From: JANQPX01 sp039197065
Lineage (GTDB): Bacteria; Pseudomonadota; Alphaproteobacteria; Geminicoccales; Geminicoccaceae
Direction: 5' to 3'
Length of the DNA stretch: 64,000 nt
Assembly (NCBI GenBank): GCA_039197065.1
Contig: JBCCUL010000017.1
Coordinates: 62,001 to 126,000 of the forward strand
Shown: in pieces, positions 1 through 7,226 of the stretch
Layout of the letters: every line of letters starts with the position of its first letter
Numbering within the stretch: the stretch's first letter is position 1
The notes under the pieces: model-generated
Told to the model about the DNA's origin: nothing
Databases searched by the model: none
What the model saw: the letters and a program-made list of their open reading frames with translations, nothing else
Made by a program: the position numbers and the translations under genes

Positions 1-149
1 TCGGCGACTTCATAGGCCTCTTCGATCGTGCAGGGTGCGATGGTCTCGAAGGTCTGTTCGATGTCCCAGGGACAGCCCCCCTCCGGATCGCGCAGCCGCA
101 ACATGACGGCGATCAGTCGATCGATCGCACGGGCGTTTTCGGACGACAT
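1..149 (-). CDS. mazG: MazG nucleoside triphosphate pyrophosphohydrolase (5' end only)
   Basis: Only the first 49 codons lie in the window; the gene leaves through the left edge. From the ATG at 149 the protein starts MSSENARAID and continues with LRDPEGGCPWDIEQTF and TIEEAYEVA, the characteristic N-terminus of MazG. This family hydrolyses (d)NTPs to the monophosphate and pyrophosphate and is a house-cleaning or stress-linked enzyme. The EEAYE segment is the first EExxE metal-binding helix. The start is supported by GGAGG 8 nt upstream. The C-terminal second MazG domain cannot be checked here. Confidence 0.88.
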   Translation of the reverse strand, partial: MSSENARAIDRLIAVMLRLRDPEGGCPWDIEQTFETIAPCTIEEAYEVA

Positions 150-221
150 GGAATAGGCCTCCTTCAACATTGGCAGCCCGGCATGACATGGCGAGCCCTG
201 GCTTGGCAAGGTCGGCAGTGA

Positions 222-1322
222 TCAGAGCATGGAGGAAACCGCATCCCAGAACATGGCGGCCTGACGGCGTTTGGTGAACATCGAGGCCCGCTCCAGACCG
301 CGTGTTCTCAGATCGTCAAAAAGGCTGGGATCTTCGAGGATCCGGCGCACGGCCTTCGCAGCCGCCTCGCCATCGTCGGGATCGACCAGAAGGGCGGCCT
401 CACCCAGCACTTCCGGCATCGATGTTCGATCGCTCGCCACCACTGGAACACCCCGCGCCATAGCCTCCAGCGGCGGCAGGCCGAAGCCCTCATAGCGGGA
501 CAGGAACAGGAAAACGCTGGCCTCGCGGTAATGTCGCGCCAGCGTCTCGTCGTCGACATGGCCGGTGATCGTGACGTGTTCCTGGAGCCCGAGACGCTGG
601 ATCGCCTGCCCGACCCCGGGATAGCGCGGATCGGGTTCGCCAACGATCGTAAGACCGACATCGATGCCCCAACGCCTGAGCGCCGCCACCGTCTCGACGC
701 AACCGACGATATTCTTGTAGGGCGCATCCCGCCCCACATAAAGAAGGCCCGACGCGGGCCGGCGTTGACTTGGCGGCGGAACGGTTGGTGGTGTTGGGAC
801 TGAGTTGTTGACCGTTGCGAGCTTGCTGCCGGCGTTGGGGAACATGTCGGCGATGTCCCGTTTCGCGTGGTCGCTGACGGTGAGAACCTGGTCAGCCATG
901 CCGACCTGCAGGCGAAGCCATTGACGCCAGATCGGGGAGAAACGGCCTTTGGCCGAACGCGGCAGGAGGTCCGGGCAGCGAAGCGGGATGATGTCGTGGA
1001 CGGTGATCACCTGCTTCAGGCTTCCCATGAGCGGCGCGAAACAGTCGGGGCTTACCAGGACCTCAATGCCGCGCGCGGCAAGAGCCCGTGAGAGACGAAG
1101 CTGACCGATGGGCTCATAGGGTGCGCGATCGACGATCTGCCAATGGAGCCCAGTTGCAGGAGCCAGCGCCTCGGGAATGGTCTGGGCGGGACGACGCACC
1201 AGAAGAAGCGGTGCGGGCGGACCGATCTCGACCAAGCCTTCGATCAGGTTCCAGGCGAAGCGTCCGAAGCCGCTGAGCGGGCCGGCTGCATAGCGCATGT
1301 CGATCGCAAGCCTGGGGTTCAT
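222..1322 (-). CDS. Family 4 (GT-B) glycosyltransferase
   Basis: A 366-residue retaining GT-B glycosyltransferase that probably transfers a sugar from a nucleotide-sugar donor to a surface polysaccharide or glycolipid. The C-terminal nucleotide-sugar domain is clear: GLLYVGRDAPYKNI near residue 195, then SRYEGFGLPPLEAMARG with the family E(x7)E motif near residue 278, then VVASDRTSMPEVLGEAA. No signal peptide or membrane segment is seen, so it is likely cytoplasmic or peripheral. Its ATG overlaps the stop codon of the upstream LysR gene by 4 nt (ATGA), which implies one transcript and coupled translation. Acceptor and donor cannot be inferred. Confidence 0.85.
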   Translation of the reverse strand: MNPRLAIDMRYAAGPLSGFGRFAWNLIEGLVEIGPPAPLLLVRRPAQTIPEALAPATGLHWQIVDRAPYEPIGQLRLSRALAARGIEVLVSPDCFAPLMGSLKQVITVHDIIPLRCPDLLPRSAKGRFSPIWRQWLRLQVGMADQVLTVSDHAKRDIADMFPNAGSKLATVNNSVPTPPTVPPPSQRRPASGLLYVGRDAPYKNIVGCVETVAALRRWGIDVGLTIVGEPDPRYPGVGQAIQRLGLQEHVTITGHVDDETLARHYREASVFLFLSRYEGFGLPPLEAMARGVPVVASDRTSMPEVLGEAALLVDPDDGEAAAKAVRRILEDPSLFDDLRTRGLERASMFTKRRQAAMFWDAVSSML

Positions 1323-2248
1323 CGGCGGGCCGGGTCCGCCTGGTCATCGGGCATGGCCTTGCCGGCCAGCAGAAGGCGATCGCCTTCCAACGCTTCCTCC
1401 ATATGCCGGATGAAGGCGCGAATGCGGGCGACCCGTTCGAGATCGACATGGGTCAGAACCCAAACGCCGGTTTCCAAACCATCCATCGGCCCTTGGAGCC
1501 GGGTCAGCGCGGGATCGGGATCACCGAGACAGCAAGGCAGGGCTGCAAGACCGAGCCCGGCGGCAGCGGCGCGATGAAGGGCGACGAAGCTGTCGGCGCG
1601 AAAGATGACCCGTTCATCCGATACATGGCGGCGCACCCAGTCCGATATCGGCGCGTTGGCCAGAACATCGTCGCCTGCGAGCCAGGCCTGATCCGCAGCC
1701 AGCGGATCTGAGGAGTGGTCGTCCAGATAGGTCTCGGCGCCGTAGACGGCAAAGCCGATATCGGCAATCCGCTTGCCGGTCAGCGGCGACGGCATCTCCT
1801 TTGCCGGCCGGATCGCAACATCGGCGTCCCGCTTGGTAAGATTGAGGCGGTTGTTGGTGAGCGCCAGCTCGATGGTGATGAGCGGATGCTGTTGCCGGAA
1901 ACTCTGGAGATGCCGGGGCAGCACCGACGTCACGAAGGTGTCGGTCGTGGTGACGCGAATGATGCCTTCCAGCTTCAGATCCCGCCCGGCGATGCGGCGC
2001 TCCAGGCTTGCAACCGTATCGTCGATGCGACGCGCGGCAGTGACCAGCTGTTCGCCTTCCGCGGTCAGCACATAGCCGGTGGGCAAACGCTCGAAAAGGC
2101 GGATCTTGTTGGCCTCCTCGAAGGCATGCATGCGGCGCAGCACCGTGGTGTGATTGACGCCGAGCCGTCGTGCTGCCGATGCGACCGAACCATGATCGGC
2201 GACCGCCAGCACGAAGCGAAGATCATCCCAATTCACCCTGTGCGTCAT
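1319..2248 (-). CDS. LysR-family transcriptional regulator
   Basis: A 309-residue LysR-type regulator. The N-terminal winged helix-turn-helix is evident: WDDLRFVLAVADHGSVASAA followed by RRLGVNHTTVLRRMHAFEE and LFERLPTGYVLTAEGEQL, residues 7-67. It is followed by a periplasmic-binding-protein-like effector domain. It is divergent from a cytochrome c' gene (start 2343), the usual geometry for a LysR target, and a perfect 14-bp palindrome lies between them. A 4-nt overlap links it to the downstream glycosyltransferase. The effector is unknown; control of the cytochrome gene is inferred from layout only. Confidence 0.9.
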   Translation of the reverse strand: MTHRVNWDDLRFVLAVADHGSVASAARRLGVNHTTVLRRMHAFEEANKIRLFERLPTGYVLTAEGEQLVTAARRIDDTVASLERRIAGRDLKLEGIIRVTTTDTFVTSVLPRHLQSFRQQHPLITIELALTNNRLNLTKRDADVAIRPAKEMPSPLTGKRIADIGFAVYGAETYLDDHSSDPLAADQAWLAGDDVLANAPISDWVRRHVSDERVIFRADSFVALHRAAAAGLGLAALPCCLGDPDPALTRLQGPMDGLETGVWVLTHVDLERVARIRAFIRHMEEALEGDRLLLAGKAMPDDQADPARR

Positions 2249-2261
2249 TGCAATCGGTTCC

Positions 2262-2275
2262 TGCGATTAATCGCA
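2262..2275. promoter_or_regulatory. Perfect 14-bp palindrome in divergent LysR/cytochrome c' promoter region
   Basis: TGCGATTAATCGCA is an exact palindrome 14 nt upstream of the LysR start codon. A related half-site (ATTGCAAT) lies about 10 nt closer to the LysR start. Position and symmetry suit a LysR-type (T-N11-A-like) or other dimeric operator. The factor is not known. Confidence 0.45.
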
Positions 2276-2342
2276 ATGGCAGCAACTTTAAGCACATGTT
2301 ACGTTCATTGTTCCAAATTTAATTCGACAGGGAGTCATCGTC

Positions 2343-2816
2343 ATGAAAACTGCCCGCCTTGCTTCGCTGTGCGTTGCGGCCGCTTGTGTTTGCGCACCGG
2401 CGGCCTTTGCCGACGGTCATATGGAAAAGGCCGTGAAGGCGCGTCAGGGCCTCATGCAGGTGGTCGCGTTCACCCTCGGGCCGCTCGGCGCCATGGCCAA
2501 GGGTGAGATGGAATACGACGCTGAGGTCGCCATGGCCAACGCCAAGAACATGGAAGTGCTGGCCAAACTGGACAGCGGCGCCATGTGGCCGCAAGGCTCC
2601 GACAATGCCGCCCTTGGCGAAGACAAGACCCGCGCCCTGCCGGCAGCCTGGGAGCCCGACAGCAAGGTGATGGAAAAGCACATGGCCTGGGTCGAAGCGA
2701 GCACGCAGCTCGTCGCGGTCGCCGGTGACGGTCTCGATGCGCTCAGGCCCGCCGTCGCCGCGGTCGGCAAGTCCTGCGGCGGCTGCCACGACGACTACCG
2801 CGCCGAAAAAAAATAG
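2343..2816 (+). CDS. Cytochrome c' (periplasmic, signal peptide)
   Basis: A 157-residue precursor with a Sec signal peptide (MKTARLASLCVAAACVCAPAAFA, cleavage about residue 23). The four-helix-type body starts with a conserved R/GLM-like N-terminal element (RQGLMQVVAF) and ends with the haem motif CGGCH at the C-terminus, the diagnostic arrangement of class II cytochrome c'. Such proteins bind NO or CO at five-coordinate haem and are linked to NO tolerance; that role is family knowledge, not shown here. It is monocistronic, followed at once by a strong terminator. Haem attachment would need the Ccm machinery, part of which is encoded at 23-25 kb. Confidence 0.9.
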   Translation: MKTARLASLCVAAACVCAPAAFADGHMEKAVKARQGLMQVVAFTLGPLGAMAKGEMEYDAEVAMANAKNMEVLAKLDSGAMWPQGSDNAALGEDKTRALPAAWEPDSKVMEKHMAWVEASTQLVAVAGDGLDALRPAVAAVGKSCGGCHDDYRAEKK

Positions 2817-2860
2817 GTCACAGTCGCACGGCGACTGCGTAGACTTAGAAAACAAGAATG

Positions 2861-2894
2861 GGGGCGACATGGCTAAGATCATGTCGCCCCTTTT
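2861..2894 (+). terminator. Rho-independent terminator after cytochrome c'
   Basis: A perfect 10-bp stem (GGGGCGACAT / ATGTCGCCCC) with a 10-nt loop is followed by TTTTCTT. It lies between convergent genes and may also serve the haloperoxidase gene on the minus strand, where the stem is followed by a weaker T-rich run. Confidence 0.85.
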
Positions 2895-2905
2895 CTTACC
2901 CGTGA

Positions 2906-5053
2906 TCAGAGATCCTCGGAGAACTCCTGACCGCTGACGTGGCGCAGCCACCAGTCCCTTGGATCGACGGGATTGCCCTCGCTGTCCATGACCGAGAGCG
3001 AAGGACAGCTTCCCGCCTCGCCCGAGATGGTGATCAGATCGCCGTCGAAGCTCTTGAACGTCGTCTCCATGGCGTCGCCATAGGTGGGCGCTTGCTCCAT
3101 CAGGATACCGACGGCGACCCGCTCGCCCATGCGCAGCGAGTCGTAATAGTCGGAGTAATAATGAACACCGGCCATATTGCGGCCGATGGAGATATTGGCC
3201 GCGAGCTTGTCGAGTTCGCCCTGGATGGTGAGTTTCTTCTTGAACTTTTTGTCTTTCACCAGAGCGGTGCCGTCGTCGTTCGGAACGTAAACGATCGGCT
3301 TGCCATCCTTGTCACAGAGCTCCCGCTCGACGTACCTGTTGCAGTCCTCGAACATCTCGAAGAAGGCCTTCAGCATGGTGACGCAACCGCCCGCGACCGT
3401 GGCGTGACCGGCGCCATAGGAGGGATGCATCGGCGATCCCTCGGGGAAGGCCATGGGCAGGAGCTGATTGCAGTCCATGAACGCTTTCCGGGTAACCTCC
3501 TTGGGTAGGCAAGGATCGATCATGTCCTTGCCGCAGATCAGATTGCGCATGTCCTGCATCTCTTTGGAATTCTGCGCTTTGTTGTGATCACGCACGGCAT
3601 CGCGCAGCTTTTTCGGTATCTCCTTCCAAGACGCGGTGAAGGAATCGGCTGCACAACCAAGCTTATCCTCGAGGCCCAAGCAAACCAGGGTGAAACGGCC
3701 ACCAAGCGCTTCGGGGCGCGCACGCCGGTGATAGTTGAACTTCTGCCGGCGCACCGCTTTGAGACAGCGCGTCGCCACCTCACAGACCAGCGACAGGATG
3801 TGGGGCCCGCCGAAGGTCGCGAACGGCGTGCGGTTGCCTGACGGGCTGGGTTCGGGGAAGCCTTTGGATGCAGGGACCTCCATCGCAATCATGACGAGGC
3901 AGGCATTGAGATAGGCCTCATACAGCGCGTCGTAGTGGACATAAGTGGCGAGATCGCGCGGTGTGGTGATGAAACGCCGCTGGTCCTCGAAGGCGTCGGC
4001 GCCGCCAAAGTTGGCGCCATTTTGAACGTCCAACCAGGAACACCAGTCGGTCATGTAGTCCAGGCAATTCTTGTGCGAGAGCGTGCGCTGATCGATGATC
4101 AGCGAACCATAAGGAATGTAGCCATCCTGCAGATCGAAGCGGGCGTCGAGACCTGGATAACTTGCCGTGCCGCCAGCACCACAAGCACGCGATTTCGCCC
4201 CGATCAGCATGAACTGGGAGATATACGGACCGACCATGGCTCCCTTGGTCGAGCCGCGAAAAACCGTTTCTGATGTCAGCTTCTCATTCGATGGCGCAAG
4301 CTTGCCATTCAATAACTTAAAGGTCCGGGCAAGCCGCCGATTACGCTCAAAACGATTGAAGCCGGTCTTGTCCACCATGTGCGGAGTCGACGATGTGATG
4401 TCCTTGCCTGAGAAGAACGGCATACCGTTCAGGAGGTCGACGATCTGATCAGCAGACAACTGAGCTTTTCCGGGATATTTCTCCTGCGGGCAAAGGCGTT
4501 TGTCGCCGCCTTTGCAGATCTCCGTGAACGGCACGTCTCTTAGGAGAGCGAGGGCATAAACCTCGGCCATCTCGGCCGCAAGTTCGCTCGAGCCCACGCG
4601 CGGCGCCGGCGCCATGCCGACGGCACCGGCGTCCGGCCCTTCGATCTCATAGACATGGCCAGCCCTGGGGCTTTCCCAGCCGCGCCACGTTACCGGCTCG
4701 CCACCTTTCTTCTTCTCGCAATGGCAGGTGCCCTTATGGTGACAGTGAAAGGTCTTGCCATGCGTTTTCGCCGTCTGGACGTGCTTTTCAAAGAGCGTTG
4801 GATCAGGCGCGTTGATCGCCTCGACAAAGCAGCGATAGTCCTCGGGATGCTGGACGAGGCCGCAATCGTCGTGACAGAGGCCTTTGGTGAAATTGGCGGG
4901 GTATTGAGGGCCGTGATCGGCTTCCTCGCTATTCGTCCGGGTCAGCGCCTGCGGCTGAAGCCTCGAAATCTCGGTCGCCAGATCCCGAACTTTTTTCGCG
5001 GCACGCGCGCGTTCCGAGCCTACTGGATCGGGCTCTGCATAAGGTAGTTTCAT
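2906..5053 (-). CDS. Vanadium-dependent haloperoxidase family protein
   Basis: A 715-residue member of the vanadium haloperoxidase / PAP2 superfamily, which uses vanadate and H2O2 to oxidise halide. All three vanadate-binding motifs are present: K438-x7-R446-P447 (KFNYHRRARP), the HPSYGAGHATVAG segment with His550, and R625-x5-H631-x3-D (RNMAGVHYYSD), the axial ligand motif. Halide preference cannot be read from sequence. No signal peptide is visible. The first 130 residues include a Cys/His-rich patch (HCHHKGTCHCEKKK), unusual for the family, that could bind metal. The start ATG has AGGGGA 8 nt upstream. The gene stands alone, with no obvious partner halogenation genes. Confidence 0.85.
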   Translation of the reverse strand: MKLPYAEPDPVGSERARAAKKVRDLATEISRLQPQALTRTNSEEADHGPQYPANFTKGLCHDDCGLVQHPEDYRCFVEAINAPDPTLFEKHVQTAKTHGKTFHCHHKGTCHCEKKKGGEPVTWRGWESPRAGHVYEIEGPDAGAVGMAPAPRVGSSELAAEMAEVYALALLRDVPFTEICKGGDKRLCPQEKYPGKAQLSADQIVDLLNGMPFFSGKDITSSTPHMVDKTGFNRFERNRRLARTFKLLNGKLAPSNEKLTSETVFRGSTKGAMVGPYISQFMLIGAKSRACGAGGTASYPGLDARFDLQDGYIPYGSLIIDQRTLSHKNCLDYMTDWCSWLDVQNGANFGGADAFEDQRRFITTPRDLATYVHYDALYEAYLNACLVMIAMEVPASKGFPEPSPSGNRTPFATFGGPHILSLVCEVATRCLKAVRRQKFNYHRRARPEALGGRFTLVCLGLEDKLGCAADSFTASWKEIPKKLRDAVRDHNKAQNSKEMQDMRNLICGKDMIDPCLPKEVTRKAFMDCNQLLPMAFPEGSPMHPSYGAGHATVAGGCVTMLKAFFEMFEDCNRYVERELCDKDGKPIVYVPNDDGTALVKDKKFKKKLTIQGELDKLAANISIGRNMAGVHYYSDYYDSLRMGERVAVGILMEQAPTYGDAMETTFKSFDGDLITISGEAGSCPSLSVMDSEGNPVDPRDWWLRHVSGQEFSEDL

Positions 5054-5175
5054 GAAGCCATTCCCCTGAAATCAACGTTGATCATCCCGTGCCTGACAAG
5101 GCATCAATGGGAGAATCGTAACAGGGGTTGTCCGCTCCAGCTGTGAAACAGTTCACTCCCGGTGCGTGGCCAATC

Positions 5176-6162
5176 TCAGCAATAGAGCTCCACGCCGATC
5201 TGCTGCGCATCCGAGTAACGGTGGCCATAGGCAAAACCCGGCGGCAGCATGCTGTTGATCTGCTTCAAAACGTCGGCGTCAAGCGAGAGCGAGGCGGCTG
5301 ACGCCACCTCGTCGAGATGATCGGACGAGCGGGTGCCGGGGATCGGAATGAGGTGATCGCCGCTGGTCAGCACCCAGGCGATGGCCAAGGCGGCAGGCGT
5401 GGCGCAGAGATCGGCGGCAAGCGTCTTGAAGGGTTGGATCGCTTTCAGATTATCGCTGAAATTTGGCTCGAGGAAACGGGGGTTGTTTTTGCGGAAATCC
5501 TGCGGCCCGAAGCTCTCGGGCTCCGGCGCCTTGGTCGAGAAAATCCCACGGCCAAGCGGCGAGAAAGGAACGAACGCGACACCGAGCGCCTCGGTTGCCT
5601 GGATCATGCCGAGTTCGGGCTGGCGCGTCCAAAGGGAGTACTCGCTTTGCACCGCCATCACGGGATGGACGGCGTGCGCACGCTTCAGCGACGTCGGCGA
5701 AATCTCGGAAAAGCCGATGCCGCCGATCTTGCCCTCCTCCTTGAAGCGCACCAGCGTTTCCATGACCTCCTCGATCGGACGGGAAGGCTCGCGGCGGTGG
5801 ATGTAGTAGAGATCGACATAGTCGACGCCGAGACGCCGGAGCGAGGCCTCAAGCGCATCGCGCAGATGCTCGGGGCTGTTCTCGAAGATGCGCTTTCCGG
5901 TCTCGGGCGGGCGGTAAATGCCGCCTTTGGTGGCGATCTTGAAGAGTCCTGGATGATCCTTGATGAAGGCGCCGATAACCTCTTCGGAAACGCCATTGCC
6001 ATAGACATTGGCCGTGTCGAGAAAGTCGATGCCGAGCTCGAGCGATCTCGCCAGCGTTCGATGGCTCTCAGCAGAATCGGTCGGCCCATAGGCCCCGGCA
6101 AAGCTCCAGCATCCAAGGCCGATGGCGCTGACCGTAGGCCCGTCCTTACCGAGCGTTCGCAT
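5176..6162 (-). CDS. Aldo/keto reductase
   Basis: An NAD(P)H-dependent (beta/alpha)8 aldo/keto reductase, about 328 residues from MRTLGKDG. Visible hallmarks are the N-terminal strand and GLGCWSFAGAYG, the catalytic-region segment FLDTANVYGNGVSEEVIG (Asp and Tyr), KGGIYRPP (Lys), YYIHRREP (His), and the cofactor segment IPIPGTRSSDHLDE near the C-terminus. It is of the YhdN/IolS-like type that acts on small aldehydes. A longer reading frame opens at 6228, but homology begins at MRTLG; a TTG two codons upstream of this ATG has a better-spaced GAGGAGG and is an alternative start. Substrate unknown. Confidence 0.88.
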   Translation of the reverse strand: MRTLGKDGPTVSAIGLGCWSFAGAYGPTDSAESHRTLARSLELGIDFLDTANVYGNGVSEEVIGAFIKDHPGLFKIATKGGIYRPPETGKRIFENSPEHLRDALEASLRRLGVDYVDLYYIHRREPSRPIEEVMETLVRFKEEGKIGGIGFSEISPTSLKRAHAVHPVMAVQSEYSLWTRQPELGMIQATEALGVAFVPFSPLGRGIFSTKAPEPESFGPQDFRKNNPRFLEPNFSDNLKAIQPFKTLAADLCATPAALAIAWVLTSGDHLIPIPGTRSSDHLDEVASAASLSLDADVLKQINSMLPPGFAYGHRYSDAQQIGVELYC

Positions 6163-6419
6163 TTTCAAGGCAATCCCCTCCTCTGCATGAGATAGAGGCA
6201 CCAACGACAAAACTGCCGGGCCTGTCAATGCAGTGACCGGCCTTCATCAAATCTTAACCAAACCATGACAAACTGAGCGACTATGACGGTTGCACCGGAG
6301 TTACTTTTGCGTTCAGTCTTTGTATATGCCTCCTCGAGCTGCCCGGCTCGGGAGAATAGGCAGCATCCACTTGTCTCTCGTCGGCCAGCAAGCAGTAGCG
6401 TTCAGGGACGATCCCTGCC

Positions 6420-7190
6420 GTGATGAACGTGCTCCTGGCGGAAGATAATCCTGTGAATCAGGAGGTCGCGGTCGGCCTGCTCGAAGCCCTGGATTGCGCG
6501 GTCACCGTGGTCGAGAATGGCAAAGAGGCGGTCGATGCCGTTACCGGCAAGGCCTTCGACCTGGTGCTGATGGACTGCCAGATGCCCGTCATGGACGGCC
6601 TCGACGCCACGCGGACCATTCGCAAATCGTCGACCGATAACGAAAGCCCGCCGATCGTTGCCCTTACCGCCGACAGTTCCGAGACGATCAGGACGGACTG
6701 TCTGTCTGCGGGCATGAATGACCTCCTGGGTAAGCCATTCACCTTCCAGGAACTGCACACCCTGCTGCAGCGCTGGCAGCCGGCAACGCCCGCGGCTCCG
6801 ATGAAGCCGCCTGAAGATCCGCCTAGGACTTCGACCTCGACACTGGACCTTGGGCCCATCGATGCCCTGCGTTCACTCGACCCCGGCGACGAACGGCGCC
6901 TCGTTCAGCGCGCCATCACCAAATTCGTCGACTACAGCGAAGGCCTGGTCGACGGTCTCGCGCGTGCTGTGGCCGAAGACGACGTCGCCGAGGTTTCAAG
7001 GATTGCCCATAGCATGAAGTCGAGCAGCGCCAATCTCGGCGCGGTCGATCTCGCCCGTCAATGCGCGGAGATCGAGAAGCTGACCGGAGACGGCAGCCTG
7101 CCGGAGGACATGGATCAGCGGCTTACCGCGCTGCGGGCGACACATCAGGCCGCGAAAGCCGATTTTCTCCAGCTTTGCGAAGGCGAATGA
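6420..7190 (+). CDS. Orphan response regulator with C-terminal Hpt domain (REC-Hpt)
   Basis: A 256-residue two-component protein. Residues 2-118 form a receiver domain (LLAEDNPVNQEVA acidic pair, phosphoacceptor Asp in LVLMDCQMPVMDG, conserved Thr in IVALTADSS, Lys in LLGKPFTFQEL). Residues 150-256 form a histidine phosphotransfer domain with the phosphorylatable His in RIAHSMKSSSANLGA. No DNA-binding or enzymatic output is present, so it probably relays phosphate. The receiver sequence is of the type found at the end of hybrid histidine kinases, and no kinase gene is adjacent. GTG at 6420 or ATG at 6423 is the start. Confidence 0.85.
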   Translation: MMNVLLAEDNPVNQEVAVGLLEALDCAVTVVENGKEAVDAVTGKAFDLVLMDCQMPVMDGLDATRTIRKSSTDNESPPIVALTADSSETIRTDCLSAGMNDLLGKPFTFQELHTLLQRWQPATPAAPMKPPEDPPRTSTSTLDLGPIDALRSLDPGDERRLVQRAITKFVDYSEGLVDGLARAVAEDDVAEVSRIAHSMKSSSANLGAVDLARQCAEIEKLTGDGSLPEDMDQRLTALRATHQAAKADFLQLCEGE

Positions 7191-7226
7191 CCGGTTTCGC
7201 TCGCATTGGGTCGTTGAGCCGGGGAG

